Of a stretch of DNA of 64,000 nucleotides, positions 33,993 through 43,410 are shown piece by piece. Position 1 is the stretch's first letter; each line of letters begins with the position of its first letter. Under the pieces are notes generated by a model. The model did no database searches and was not told the DNA's origin. It worked only from the letters and a program-made list of their open reading frames with translations. The position numbers were made by a program, and so were the translations under genes. Source of the DNA: Naasia sp. SYSU D00057 (GTDB lineage: Bacteria; Actinomycetota; Actinomycetes; Actinomycetales; Microbacteriaceae); contig NZ_JAFMSZ010000006.1 of assembly GCF_017916505.1 (NCBI RefSeq), forward strand, positions 84,562 to 148,561, read 5' to 3'.

Positions 33993-35576
33993 GTGAGGAA
34001 TCCCTTGGCCCCCGTTTTCCTGCGACTCAAGCTCCGCCTGCTCGCCAACTCGTTCCGCCGCAGCCCCTGGCAGATCGTCGGCCTCGTGGTCGGGGTGCTG
34101 TACGGCTTCGGCGTCGCCGTCTTCGGTGCCGGCGTGTTCGTCGCGCTGCGGGTCGCGGACCCCGAGCTCGCCCGCAACGTCGCCGTCATCGTGGGATCGC
34201 TCATCACCCTCGGCTTCCTCGTGGTGCCGCTCGCGTTCGGAGTCGACGACACCCTCGACCCCCGGAAGTTCTCCCTCTTCGGCCTGCCCACGAGGCGGCT
34301 CGCGTCGTGGCTCGCGCTCGCCGCCCTGGTCAGCATCCCCGCGCTCGCGCTGACCCTCGTCTCGCTCTCGACCATCGTCACCTGGAGCCGTGATCTCGGC
34401 ACGTTCGTGCTCGGGCTGCTCTCGGCGCCGCTCACCCTCGCCACCTGCGTGCTCGGCGCCCGCGTCACGACCTCGGTCGCGGCGTTCCTGCTCGCCACCC
34501 GCCGCGCGCGCGAGCTGACGGCCGTGATCGGCATCCTCGCCCTGGTGCTGATCTCGCCGGCCGTCGTGGTGCTCACGAACATCGACTGGGCCGCAGACGG
34601 CGGCGCGACCGCCCGGGGGATCGCGGACGTCCTCGCCTGGACCCCGCTCGGCGCGGCATGGGCCTTCCCCGCTGACGGCGCCATCGGGGAGTGGGACCTC
34701 GCCCTCGTGCACCTCTGGGTCGCCGCCGCCACTCTCGGCCTGCTGTGGCTCGCGTGGCGGGCGCTCGTGGCGTGGATGCTCGTCACGCCGCAGCGCGAGG
34801 CGCGGATGAAGGCGTACGGCGGGCTCGGCTGGTTCGACCGCCTGCCGAACACCCCGACCGGCGCGATCGCGGCCCGCAGCTTCACCTACTGGATCCGCGA
34901 CCCGCGCTACCGGGTCTCGCTGATCGTGATCCCGATCTTCCCGCTGCTGATGATCGTGCCGCTGCTCGTCGTCGGCGTGCCGATCGAGATCCTCGCGCTC
35001 ATCCCGCTGCCCGTCTTCTGCCTCTTCCTCGGCTGGGCGATGCACAACGACGTCGCCTACGACAACACCGCGATCTGGCTGCACGTCGCGTCGGGCACGA
35101 GGGGCCGCGCGGACCGCTGGGGTCGGCTCGCCCCGGCGCTCGCGATCGGCGTCCCGGTGCTCATCGTCGGCGCAGTCGTGAGCGCGGCGGTCCACGGCGA
35201 CTGGAGCGTGCTCGGCGCCCTCCTCGGGGTCGGCACCGCCCTGCTGCTCGGCGGGATGGGGTTCTCGAGCGTCACCAGCGCCCGCTTCCCGTACCCGGTC
35301 GTGCGGCCGGGGGACAGCCCGTTCAGCCACCCGCAGAGCACGGGAGCGACGACCGCGCTCGTCCAGTCGGTCTCGTTCCTGGCGTCGCTGATCATCGCGG
35401 GGCCCGCGATCGTGTTCGCCGCGCTCGGCTTCCTCGGCTCGGACGACTGGTTCTGGGCGTCCCTCGCCTCCGGAGTCGTCCTCGGCGTCGCGTCGCTCTG
35501 GCTGGGCGTCCTGCTCGGCTCGCGCATCTTCGACCGCCGCGGTCCGGAGCTCCTGAGCGCGGCGCTCGTCAACTAG
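33993..35576 (+). CDS. ABC transporter permease
   Basis: The 527-residue polytopic membrane protein has about 12-13 hydrophobic helices and no signal peptide, in the style of large actinobacterial ABC-2-like permeases. It begins with a GTG and basic residues (FLRLKLRLLANSFRR). A central cytoplasmic loop (PQREARMKAYGGLGWFDRLP) may contact the ATPase. The most likely ATPase partner is the tailed one at 31008, although a lipoprotein gene and an opposite-strand gene intervene. The substrate is unknown. Confidence 0.82.
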   Translation: MRNPLAPVFLRLKLRLLANSFRRSPWQIVGLVVGVLYGFGVAVFGAGVFVALRVADPELARNVAVIVGSLITLGFLVVPLAFGVDDTLDPRKFSLFGLPTRRLASWLALAALVSIPALALTLVSLSTIVTWSRDLGTFVLGLLSAPLTLATCVLGARVTTSVAAFLLATRRARELTAVIGILALVLISPAVVVLTNIDWAADGGATARGIADVLAWTPLGAAWAFPADGAIGEWDLALVHLWVAAATLGLLWLAWRALVAWMLVTPQREARMKAYGGLGWFDRLPNTPTGAIAARSFTYWIRDPRYRVSLIVIPIFPLLMIVPLLVVGVPIEILALIPLPVFCLFLGWAMHNDVAYDNTAIWLHVASGTRGRADRWGRLAPALAIGVPVLIVGAVVSAAVHGDWSVLGALLGVGTALLLGGMGFSSVTSARFPYPVVRPGDSPFSHPQSTGATTALVQSVSFLASLIIAGPAIVFAALGFLGSDDWFWASLASGVVLGVASLWLGVLLGSRIFDRRGPELLSAALVN

Positions 35577-35619
35577 TCCAGCCCCCAGTCCGAAGGGCGT
35601 CCCGGCGTAGACTGCCGCC

Positions 35620-35886
35620 ATGGCACCTGCGGATCCGACCGAGCAGGGTGGCGGCACTTCCACCCTCGATCGTGAGCTCGAAGAGCTTCTCTCCCGCGAG
35701 CAGGTCGACGACGGCGACCACGACCGGTTCGCGCACTACGTCCGCAAGGAGAAGATCGTCGAGTCGGCGGTGACGGGCAAGCCGGTCATCGCGCTCTGCG
35801 GCAAGGTCTGGGTGCCGGGCCGCGACCCGTCGAAGTTCCCGGTCTGCCCCACCTGCAAGGAGATCTACGAGTCCCTCGCGGACTGA
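35620..35886 (+). CDS. DUF3039 family protein
   Basis: This 88-residue soluble protein of DUF3039 is nearly universal in actinobacteria and of unknown function. HDRFAHYVRKEKI, PVIALCGKVWVPGRDPSKFP and CPTCKEIYE are conserved; CGK and CPTC supply three cysteines, likely for zinc. It lies just before the convergent pncB gene. Confidence 0.9.
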   Translation: MAPADPTEQGGGTSTLDRELEELLSREQVDDGDHDRFAHYVRKEKIVESAVTGKPVIALCGKVWVPGRDPSKFPVCPTCKEIYESLAD

Positions 35887-35902
35887 GGTTCGGGGCTGAT
35901 CG

Positions 35903-37219
35903 TCAGCGGTAGAGCGTCGGCAGCACCGGGTCGCCGCCGCTGAGGCGGAACGCGTCCGGCGGCAGCTCGGCGCGGACCTCGGCGTGGTGCTCCCGGGCCC
36001 GCCGCGTGCCCTCGGCGCCGAGCCACTGCGGGTCCGGCACCCCGTCCTCGACGAGCGTCACCTGCAACAGCCGCTCGTCGTGCTCCTCCGAGTGCGTCGG
36101 CGCCGAGCCGTGCTCGTCGACGCGCACCACCTCGGCGGTCGCGATCCCGTCGTCGCCGAGCCGGCGGAACGCGTGCTTGCGGCCGCCGACGCTCGCCTTG
36201 TTGCTCGACTTCTTCGCCACCGAGACCCACTCGCCGTCGTCGTCCTTGTGCGCGACGAGCTTGTAGACCATGCCGGCGGCGGGGTAGCCGGACCCGGTGA
36301 CGACGGAGGTGCCGACCCCGTACGAGTCGACGGGGGAGGCGCTGAGCGACGCGACGCTGTACTCGTCGAGGTCGCTCGTCACCGTGATCTTGGTCGAGGT
36401 GGCGCCGAGCGAGTCGAGCAGCTCGCGCACCTCCGCCACCTGGCTGGCCAGGTCGCCGGAGTCGATGCGGACCGCGCCGAGCTCGGGGCCCGCGACCTCG
36501 ACGGCGAGGCGGACGGCGGTCGGCACGTCGAACGTGTCGACGAGGAGCGTGGTCCCGGTGCCGAGCGCCGCGACCTGCGCCCGGAACGCCTGCTCCTCGC
36601 TGTCGTGCAGGAGGGTGAACGCGTGCGCGGCGGTCCCCATCGTCGGCACACCCCAGCTGCGGCCCGCCTCCAGGTTCGAGGTCGCCGAGAAGCCGGTGAT
36701 CCAGGCGGCGCGCGCGGCGGCGACGGCGGACCGCTCGCCGGTGCGGCGCGAGCCCATCTCGACGACAGGCCGGCTCCCGGCTGCGGAGACGACGCGGGCC
36801 GCGGCGGTGGCGACGGCGCTGTCGTAGTTGAGGACGCTGAGCACCACGGTCTCGAGCAGCACCGCCTCAGCGAAGGTGCCCTCCACGACGAGGATCGGCG
36901 ACCCGGGGAAGTAGTACTCGCCCTCCCGGTAGCCGGTGATGCGGCCGGAGAAGCGGTAGTTGGCGAGCCAGTCGACGGTGCCCGGGTCGACGATCTTCGC
37001 GTCGGACAGCCACCGCAACTCGTCGTCGCTCAGCCGGAAGTCGGCCACCGCCTCCAGCACGCGCCCCGTCCCCGCGACCACGCCGTAGCGGCGGCCCCCG
37101 GAGAGCCGCCGGCCGAACACCTCGAAGACGCACTCGCGGTCGGCCGTGCCGGCCTGGCGGGCGGCGTCGACCATCGTGTACTCGTACCGGTCGGTGAGAA
37201 GCGCCGTGCTGTCGATCAC
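35903..37219 (-). CDS. pncB: Nicotinate phosphoribosyltransferase
   Basis: This 438-residue cytoplasmic enzyme of the NAD salvage pathway joins nicotinate to PRPP to give nicotinate mononucleotide, using ATP. The start ALLTDRYEYTMVDAA, the conserved VVEMGSRRTG, ATSNLEAG, DTFDVPTA and phosphate-binding RIDSGDLASQ are all present. The length is that of actinobacterial PncB. It is transcribed divergently from the murI operon across a 247-base gap. Confidence 0.94.
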   Translation of the reverse strand: MIDSTALLTDRYEYTMVDAARQAGTADRECVFEVFGRRLSGGRRYGVVAGTGRVLEAVADFRLSDDELRWLSDAKIVDPGTVDWLANYRFSGRITGYREGEYYFPGSPILVVEGTFAEAVLLETVVLSVLNYDSAVATAAARVVSAAGSRPVVEMGSRRTGERSAVAAARAAWITGFSATSNLEAGRSWGVPTMGTAAHAFTLLHDSEEQAFRAQVAALGTGTTLLVDTFDVPTAVRLAVEVAGPELGAVRIDSGDLASQVAEVRELLDSLGATSTKITVTSDLDEYSVASLSASPVDSYGVGTSVVTGSGYPAAGMVYKLVAHKDDDGEWVSVAKKSSNKASVGGRKHAFRRLGDDGIATAEVVRVDEHGSAPTHSEEHDERLLQVTLVEDGVPDPQWLGAEGTRRAREHHAEVRAELPPDAFRLSGGDPVLPTLYR

Positions 37220-37466
37220 CCGGTCAGCCTACTGACGGCCCGATGAGCCCCGACGTAGGGGTTGCGCGGCCCTCCGTCGCTCCGGCAGAGGCGGCTGCCG
37301 GCCGTCGACTCCCGGAACCAGCGCGGAAAGTGCCCCGAACTGGGTACCTCCGCGGGCTAACGCAGCGCCCCGGCCGCTCCCTAGAGTTCCCTCGTACCCT
37401 CCGCGCTACCCGGCGTGGAACCCCGCTGACCCACAGCGGTCCCTCCGCCCGAGAGGTCTCCTACCC

Positions 37467-37694
37467 ATGCTCGATTTCAGCCTGCCCGACGCGGACGCCG
37501 TCGACGCCGTGGCCGTGCGTCTCAGCGACGCCGGCCTCGAGCTCGTGCCCGCCGGCGTCGCCGCCATGGTGCTCGTCGCGCTCAGCGCCGCACTCGTCAT
37601 CACCGCCCTGCGCCGTCGCGAGGCGGAGCACGAGCACGCCTCCTCCGACGACGACGAGCTCGCCTTCGTCCGGGCCCGAAGGGTCGACGCCTAG
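37467..37694 (+). CDS. Small single-pass membrane protein upstream of murI
   Basis: This 75-residue protein has one membrane helix (about residues 29-47, AGVAAMVLVALSAALVITAL) between an acidic N-terminal part and a basic-then-acidic tail rich in Glu, His and Asp. GAGAGG precedes the ATG. It ends nine bases before murI, so it may be the first gene of the murI-rph-rdgB operon. No family is recognised. Confidence 0.7.
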   Translation: MLDFSLPDADAVDAVAVRLSDAGLELVPAGVAAMVLVALSAALVITALRRREAEHEHASSDDDELAFVRARRVDA

Positions 37695-37703
37695 ACTGAA
37701 GCG

Positions 37704-38546
37704 ATGGCTGACGCACCGATCGGAGTCTTCGATTCGGGCGTCGGCGGGCTCACGGTCGCCCGGGCGATCATCGATCAGCTGCCGAACGAGTCGATCCTCT
37801 ACGTCGGCGACACCGCGAACGGCCCCTACGGGCCGAAGCCGCTCGCCGCGGTCCGCGAGCACGCCCTCGCGATCATGGACGACCTCGTCGAGCAGGGCGT
37901 CAAGATCCTCGTCATCGCCTGCAACACCGCCTCGGCGGCCGTGCTGCGCGATGCACGGGAGCGATTCACCGAGGGGTACGGCATCCCCGTCGTCGAGGTG
38001 ATCCTGCCCGCCGTCCGCGCCGCCGTGCACCAGACGCGCAACCGCCGCGTGGGCGTCATCGGCACCGTCGCGACCATCACCTCCCGGGCCTACGACGACG
38101 CCTTCGCGGCGGCGCCCGACCTCGAGCTGGTCTCTGCGGCCTGCCCGCGCTTCGTCGAGTTCGTCGAGGCCGGCGTCACGACCGGGCCCGAGCTGTTCGC
38201 CGCCGCCCGGGACTACCTGGCGCCGCTCCTCGCCGCCGACATCGACACCCTCGTGCTCGGCTGCACGCACTACCCGATGCTGTCCGCCGCCATCCAGTAC
38301 GTGGTCGGCCCCGACGTGCGGCTGGTGTCGAGCGCGGAGGAGACCGCGCGCGACGTCTACCGCCGCCTCGTCGAGCACGGGATGCTCCGCACCGACGCCG
38401 CGCCGCCGACCCGGGTCTTCGAGACGACCGGCGACGACGCGGCCGAGTTCACCCGCCTCGCCCGCCGCTTCCTCGGCCTCGAGGCGCCCATCCTCGAGTC
38501 GGTGCTCACCGGCTCGATCCCGCTTCCCCCGAGAGGATCCGCATGA
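37704..38546 (+). CDS. murI: Glutamate racemase
   Basis: This 280-residue enzyme makes D-glutamate for peptidoglycan. The N-terminal [12 protein letters not shown], Cys73 in IACNTASA and Cys187 in LGCTHYP form the two-base active site. Its end overlaps the start of rph as ATGA. The murI-rph-rdgB order is a common actinobacterial operon. Confidence 0.95.
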   Translation: MADAPIGVFDSGVGGLTVARAIIDQLPNESILYVGDTANGPYGPKPLAAVREHALAIMDDLVEQGVKILVIACNTASAAVLRDARERFTEGYGIPVVEVILPAVRAAVHQTRNRRVGVIGTVATITSRAYDDAFAAAPDLELVSAACPRFVEFVEAGVTTGPELFAAARDYLAPLLAADIDTLVLGCTHYPMLSAAIQYVVGPDVRLVSSAEETARDVYRRLVEHGMLRTDAAPPTRVFETTGDDAAEFTRLARRFLGLEAPILESVLTGSIPLPPRGSA

Positions 38547-39286
38547 CCGGCACCCGCATCGACGGACGCGCCCCCGACGAGCTGCGCGAGGTCACCATCG
38601 AGCGCGGCTGGAGCCGCCATGCGGAGGGCTCCGCCCTGATCTCCTTCGGCGGCACCCGGGTGCTCTGCACCGCATCCTTCACCGGCGGCGTGCCGCGCTG
38701 GCTGAGCGGCAAGGGCTCCGGCTGGATCACCGCGGAGTACTCGATGCTGCCCCGCTCCACCAACACGCGGAATGACCGCGAGTCGGTGAAGGGCAAGATC
38801 GGCGGCCGCACGCACGAGATCTCCCGCCTGATCGGGCGGTCGATGCGCGCGATCATCGACCTCAAGGCGCTCGGCGAGAACACGGTCGTGCTCGACTGCG
38901 ATGTGCTGCAGGCCGACGGCGGCACCCGCACCGCGGCGATCACCGGCGCCTACGTCGCGCTCGCCGACGCCGTCGAATGGGCCCGCGGCCAGAAGCTGAT
39001 CGGTCAGAAGGCCCAGCCGCTCGTCGACAGCGTCGCCGCGGTCTCGGTCGGCATCATCGACGGGGAGCCGATGCTCGACCTCGCCTACACCGAGGACGTG
39101 CGCGCCGAGACGGACATGAACGTCGTCGCCACGGGCCGCGGCCTGTTCGTCGAGGTGCAGGGCACCGCCGAACGCGCGCCGTTCGACCGCCGCGAGCTCG
39201 ACTCGCTGCTCGATCTCGCAGTCGCCGGCACCGACCGGCTGGCCGAGATCCAGCGCTCCGTGCTCGCCCCCGCCCCGGTCTCGTGA
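38543..39286 (+). CDS. rph: Ribonuclease PH
   Basis: This 247-residue phosphate-dependent exoribonuclease trims tRNA 3' ends. Landmarks are [16 protein letters not shown] at the start, [50 protein letters not shown] and the C-terminal [16 protein letters not shown]. The length is standard. It is coupled to murI by ATGA and to rdgB by GTGA overlaps. Confidence 0.95.
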   Translation: MTGTRIDGRAPDELREVTIERGWSRHAEGSALISFGGTRVLCTASFTGGVPRWLSGKGSGWITAEYSMLPRSTNTRNDRESVKGKIGGRTHEISRLIGRSMRAIIDLKALGENTVVLDCDVLQADGGTRTAAITGAYVALADAVEWARGQKLIGQKAQPLVDSVAAVSVGIIDGEPMLDLAYTEDVRAETDMNVVATGRGLFVEVQGTAERAPFDRRELDSLLDLAVAGTDRLAEIQRSVLAPAPVS

Positions 39287-39879
39287 CCGACGGAGCGCCG
39301 GTGCGCGTCGTCCTCGCGACGCACAACGACCACAAGGTGCAGGAGCTGCGGCGCATCCTCGGGCCGGACCTCGGCCCGATCGAGCTCGTCGGCTACGACG
39401 GACCCGAGCCGGTCGAGGACGGAGAGACGTTCGAGGCGAACGCCCTGATCAAGGCGCGGGCCGCCGCCGCGCACACCGGGCTCCCCGCGATCGCGGACGA
39501 CTCCGGGATCGCGGTCGACGCGCTGGGCGGCGCCCCCGGCATCCACTCGGCCCGGTACGCCGGCACCCGGAACGACGCCGACAACGTCGCGCTCCTGCTC
39601 GAGAACCTCCGCGGCGTGGAGGACCGCGCCGCCCACTTCCTCTGCGCCGCCGCTGCCGTCCTGCCCGACGGCACGGAGCACGTCGTGCTCGCCGACTGGC
39701 CGGGCACCGTGCTCGAGCAGCGGGCGGGGGAGGGCGGCTTCGGCTACGACCCGATCTTCCGTCCCGAGGGCCTCGAGGTCTCGTCCGCGGAGCTGACCGC
39801 GGAGCAGAAGGACGCCCTCAGCCACCGCCGCCAGGCCTTCAGCGCGCTGCTCCCGTGGCTCCGCGTCCACCTGGGCTGA
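39283..39879 (+). CDS. rdgB: RdgB/HAM1 non-canonical purine NTP pyrophosphatase
   Basis: This 198-residue house-cleaning enzyme hydrolyses ITP, dITP and XTP to monophosphates. [36 protein letters not shown] and GFGYDPIF are the family motifs. The GTG start overlaps the rph stop (GTGA); an internal GTG six codons later is less likely. It is the last gene of the operon. Confidence 0.94.
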   Translation: MTDGAPVRVVLATHNDHKVQELRRILGPDLGPIELVGYDGPEPVEDGETFEANALIKARAAAAHTGLPAIADDSGIAVDALGGAPGIHSARYAGTRNDADNVALLLENLRGVEDRAAHFLCAAAAVLPDGTEHVVLADWPGTVLEQRAGEGGFGYDPIFRPEGLEVSSAELTAEQKDALSHRRQAFSALLPWLRVHLG

Positions 39880-39889
39880 CCGCCGAGTT

Positions 39890-39942
39890 GCCGAAATCCG
39901 CCCTGATTCCCGGCGGTTGGGGGCGGAAAGTGGCATTTCGGC
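39890..39942. repeat. Imperfect inverted repeat after rdgB
   Basis: GCCGAAAT (39890-39897) is mirrored by ATTTCGGC (39935-39942), and TCCGCCC (39897-39903) by GGGCGGA (39921-39927), leaving a one-sided bulge of about seven bases. It may act as a terminator for the murI-rph-rdgB operon, but the A/T-bearing arms and the bulge are more like a dispersed repeat unit than a simple terminator. Confidence 0.55.
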
Positions 39943-39980
39943 GCACGTTCGCAGGGTGAACGCGGGAGCATACGGGTGAC

Positions 39981-40892
39981 ATGGGACACGATCACGACCA
40001 CAGTTCCGACTCGACGGCCCGGCGCCTCGTCGCCGCGCTGGCGATCGTCGCCGTGTTCCTCGTCGTCGAGGTCGTCGGGGCGGCGCTGTCCGGATCGCTG
40101 ACACTGCTCGCCGACGCGGGCCACATGGCGTCCGACCTCATCGGGCTCGTCATCGCGCTCGTCGCCTCCGGGGTCGCGGCACGGCCTGCGACGGACCGGT
40201 CCACGTTCGGCTACCGGCGGGCCGAGGTGATCGGGGCGCTCCTCAACGGGCTGCTCCTCGCGGCGGTCGCGATCACCGTCGCGGTGCAGGGCGTCGCCCG
40301 CCTGGTCGGCGACGGCGACCACGAGGTGCACGGCGTCCCGATGCTCGCAGTCGCCGCCGCGGGCCTGCTCGCCAACATCGCGGCGCTCCTCGTCCTGCAG
40401 GGCGGACGCCGGAGCACGATCAACCTCCGCGCCGCATACCTCGAGGTGCTCGGCGACCTGGTGGGATCGGTCGCCGCGATCCTCGCCGCCGCCGTCATCC
40501 TGCTGACCGGCTTCGTGCCGGCGGACGCGATCGCGTCCCTGCTCGTGGCCGCGCTGCTCGTGCCCCGCGCGTTCACGCTGCTGCGCGATGTGATGTCGGT
40601 GCTCAGTGAGTCGGCCCCGTCGGGGACCGACGTCGCCGCCATCCGGGAGCACATCCTCGGCGCCGAGGGCGTCGTCGACGTCCACGACGTGCACGTGTGG
40701 GCGATCACGCACGGGTCGCCCGTCTTCACCGCGCACGTCGTCGTGGCGCCCGAGGTGTTCGGCGGCGGCCACGCCGACCGGCTGCTCGACGAGCTCTCCG
40801 ACTGCCTCGCCGGCCACTTCGACGTCGCCCACTCGACGTTCCAGCTGGAGCCCGCAGGGCACGCCGAGCACGAGGAGCACCGGCATGCCTGA
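39981..40892 (+). CDS. Cation diffusion facilitator (CzcD-like metal efflux)
   Basis: This 303-residue transporter has six membrane helices and a C-terminal metallochaperone-like domain. His-rich ends (GHDHDH at the start, HAEHEEHRH at the end) suggest zinc or a similar ion, exported in exchange for protons. The TM2 site His48-x3-Asp52 is intact; the TM5 site reads Glu155-x3-Asp159, where His or Asp is usual at the first position. It is followed 43 bases later by an Nramp importer gene, so metal traffic in both directions is encoded together. Confidence 0.9.
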   Translation: MGHDHDHSSDSTARRLVAALAIVAVFLVVEVVGAALSGSLTLLADAGHMASDLIGLVIALVASGVAARPATDRSTFGYRRAEVIGALLNGLLLAAVAITVAVQGVARLVGDGDHEVHGVPMLAVAAAGLLANIAALLVLQGGRRSTINLRAAYLEVLGDLVGSVAAILAAAVILLTGFVPADAIASLLVAALLVPRAFTLLRDVMSVLSESAPSGTDVAAIREHILGAEGVVDVHDVHVWAITHGSPVFTAHVVVAPEVFGGGHADRLLDELSDCLAGHFDVAHSTFQLEPAGHAEHEEHRHA

Positions 40893-40935
40893 GCGCGCCA
40901 CGATCGCAGCCGGGCGCCCTCAGTAGAGTCGCTGC

Positions 40936-42180
40936 ATGAGCACGGCGACGGCGACGGAGGTGCTCCCGCCGCGCGTCCGCCTCTGGACCCTGCTCGGTCC
41001 CGCGATCGTCGCCGGAGTCGCCTACCTCGACCCCGGCAACGTGGCCGCCAACATGACGGCGGGCGCGCAGTACGGCTACCTGCTCGTCTGGGTCGTGATC
41101 GCCGGCAACACGATGGCCTGGCTCATCCAGTACCTCTCCGCGAAGCTCGGCATCGTCACCGGCCGAAGCCTCCCCGAGAACCTCGGGCAGCGCATCCGCA
41201 GCCGCCCCGGCCGGTACGCCTACTGGGTGCAAGCGGAGCTCGTCGCGATGGCGACCGACATCGCCGAGGTGATCGGCGGCGCGATCGCGCTGCAGCTGCT
41301 GTTCGGGCTGCCGCTGGTGCTCGGCGGGATCATCACCGGCGTCGTGTCGCTCGCGCTGCTCGCCCTGCAGACGTCGTGGGGGCCGAAGCCGTTCGAGCGC
41401 ATCATCACCGGGCTCGTCCTCGTCATCGCGATCGGGTTCGGCGCGGGCATCGTCGTCGGACCGCCGGACCCGGCCGCCGCGGTCGCAGGGATCCTGCCCC
41501 GCTTCGCCGACAGCGGCTCGGTGCTTCTCGCCGCGTCGATCCTCGGCGCCACCGTGATGCCGCACGCGATCTACGCGCACTCCGCCCTCACCCGCGACCG
41601 CTTCGGCGCCGCCTTCACGGCGGGCGACCGGCGGCTCCGGATCCGGGCGACCCGCGTCGACGTGACGATCGCGCTCGCGGTCGCGGGCACGGTCAACGTC
41701 GTCATCCTGCTCATCGCCGCCGCGTCGCTGCGCGGAGTCCCGGGAACCGACTCCCTCGAGGGCGCCCACCAGGCGCTCGGTGCGAGCCTCGGCTCGGCCG
41801 TCGCGACCCTGTTCGCCGTCGCGCTGCTCGCCTCCGGGCTCGCGTCGAGCTCCGTCGGCGCCTACGCCGGCGCGGAGATCATGCACGGCCTCCTGCGGGT
41901 GCAGCTGCCGCTCATCCTCCGGCGCCTCGTCACCCTGGTGCCGGCGCTGGCGCTGCTCGTGATCGGCGTCGACCCGACGCTCGCCCTCGTGCTCAGCCAG
42001 GTGGTGCTGTCGTTCGGCATCCCGTTCGCGCTGATCCCGCTCGTGGCGCTGACGAGCCGCCGCTCGGTCATGGGTGACTCGACGAACCGCGTCGGCACCA
42101 CGGTGCTCGCGATCGTCGCCGCCGTGCTGCTGGTCGCGCTGAACCTCACGCTGCTCTGGCTGCTCGCCACCGGCGGCTGA
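40936..42180 (+). CDS. mntH: Nramp-family divalent metal importer
   Basis: This 414-residue membrane protein has about 11 helices and imports Mn2+ or Fe2+ with protons. The metal-binding DPGN at residues 32-35 in TM1 and the MPH motif in TM6 (GATVMPHAIYAHS) are both intact. No MntR or DtxR-like box was evident in the short upstream gap. A hairpin terminator lies 74 bases after the stop. Confidence 0.92.
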   Translation: MSTATATEVLPPRVRLWTLLGPAIVAGVAYLDPGNVAANMTAGAQYGYLLVWVVIAGNTMAWLIQYLSAKLGIVTGRSLPENLGQRIRSRPGRYAYWVQAELVAMATDIAEVIGGAIALQLLFGLPLVLGGIITGVVSLALLALQTSWGPKPFERIITGLVLVIAIGFGAGIVVGPPDPAAAVAGILPRFADSGSVLLAASILGATVMPHAIYAHSALTRDRFGAAFTAGDRRLRIRATRVDVTIALAVAGTVNVVILLIAAASLRGVPGTDSLEGAHQALGASLGSAVATLFAVALLASGLASSSVGAYAGAEIMHGLLRVQLPLILRRLVTLVPALALLVIGVDPTLALVLSQVVLSFGIPFALIPLVALTSRRSVMGDSTNRVGTTVLAIVAAVLLVALNLTLLWLLATGG

Positions 42181-42253
42181 GCGCGCAGGCGCGGGACTCT
42201 GCAGATCGCGGGCCGGATCGGCGCATCCGGGCCTCCTCGGCGGCCCGGAGACG

Positions 42254-42287
42254 CCGAAGCGGCCCGGCGAGAGCCGGACCGCTTCGG
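42254..42287. terminator. Bidirectional hairpin terminator between mntH and the DedA gene
   Basis: A 15-base-pair stem (CCGAAGCGGCCCGGC with GCCGGACCGCTTCGG, one mismatch) encloses the loop GAGA. It sits between convergent genes and can serve both. Confidence 0.85.
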
Positions 42288-42309
42288 ATCGGAGAGCGTG
42301 GACTAGCGG

Positions 42310-43056
42310 CTAGTCCCCGAGCTTCTGGTCGAACTTGTTGGCGTCGAGCACGAGCTCCTCCGGCTTCGGCTCGGCGATGCCGGCCGCGCGGGCCTTCTTC
42401 GCCTTGTGCGACGCCTGGAAGTAGTGGAACAGGGTCGGGATGAGGGTCAGCACGACGGCGCCGATGAGGATGACGTCGATGTACTCGCGCACGAAGCCGG
42501 CGACCGGAGGGATGTAGCCGAGCAGGTAGCCGAACGTCGTGAGGCCGACGCCCCAGATCAGCGCGCCGATCAGGTTGTAGAGCGAGTACTTCTTGTAGTT
42601 CATGTGGCCGACGCCCGCGGCGACCGGGGCGAAGGTGCGCACGATCGGCACGAAGCGGGCGAGGATGACGGCGAGGCCGCCGAAGCGCTCGAAGAACCGG
42701 TTGGTGCGGCGCACGTTCTCGACGCTGAAGATGCCGGTCTCCTTGCGCTCGAACACCTTCGGCCCGGCCTTGTGCCCGATCAGGTAGCCCACTTCACCGC
42801 CGAGGAACGCCGCGAGCCCGATCGCGAGGGCCACCCACCAGATGTCGATGCGGATGCCGCCCTCGCTCGCGAGGTCGTGCATGCCGTAGAAGGTGAGCAG
42901 GCCGGTGATGACGAGGAGTGTGTCGCCGGGCAGCAGGAAGCCGATGAGCAGACCGGTCTCGGCGAACACGATGAGGCAGACGCCGAGGAGGGCGAACGCG
43001 CCGAAGCTCGTGATGAGGGTGTCGGGGTCGAGCCAGGGGATGAGGGCGGTGTGCAC
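42310..43056 (-). CDS. DedA/SNARE-associated family membrane protein
   Basis: The 248-residue DedA protein has about five hydrophobic segments. The family core is FFERFGGLAVILARFVPIVR with conserved Arg residues, followed by TFAPVAAGVGHMNYKKY. ETGLLIGFLLPGDTLL near residues 31-46 is also typical. DedA proteins act in membrane lipid recycling; some flip undecaprenyl phosphate or phosphatidylethanolamine. The tail is Lys/Glu-rich and cytoplasmic. Confidence 0.92.
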   Translation of the reverse strand: MHTALIPWLDPDTLITSFGAFALLGVCLIVFAETGLLIGFLLPGDTLLVITGLLTFYGMHDLASEGGIRIDIWWVALAIGLAAFLGGEVGYLIGHKAGPKVFERKETGIFSVENVRRTNRFFERFGGLAVILARFVPIVRTFAPVAAGVGHMNYKKYSLYNLIGALIWGVGLTTFGYLLGYIPPVAGFVREYIDVILIGAVVLTLIPTLFHYFQASHKAKKARAAGIAEPKPEELVLDANKFDQKLGD

Positions 43057-43219
43057 GGGGCTCCTGACGGGGCCGCGGGGACGCGGCAGAACGGCGGTCA
43101 GTGGGTCGCCCTCAGGCTAGCCGTGGATCTCCCAAGAATGGGGAGATTGGCGGAGGTCACGCAGACTTGCAATGCGGATGCAAGGGGTTGCCCCGATTTC
43201 CCGGGCGTTCAGGTGACGG

Positions 43220-43301
43220 TGCGGAAGGTGGGACTTGAACCCACACGCTCGAAAGCACAGGAACCTAAATCCTGCGTGTCTGCCAGTTTCACCACTCCCG
43301 C
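43220..43301 (-). tRNA. tRNA-Leu (anticodon UAG)
   Basis: Read on the minus strand, an 82-base type II tRNA folds with acceptor stem GCGGGAG/CTTCCGC (one G-U pair), discriminator A, anticodon stem CAGGA/TCCTG with loop TTTAGGT (anticodon TAG), a long variable arm and a T arm GTGGG-TTCAAGT-CCCAC. CCA is not encoded. No integrase or direct-repeat attachment site is seen beside it. Confidence 0.95.
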
Positions 43302-43410
43302 GAGCGCGTTCAGTGTATCCGCGACGCACGAGGCGGCCGGATCGGCCGGAGGTGGGGACGGCGGGCCGCAAGCCCCTGCGCGGCGGTTCCGTCGTCGCTA
43401 GCTTGTAGTC

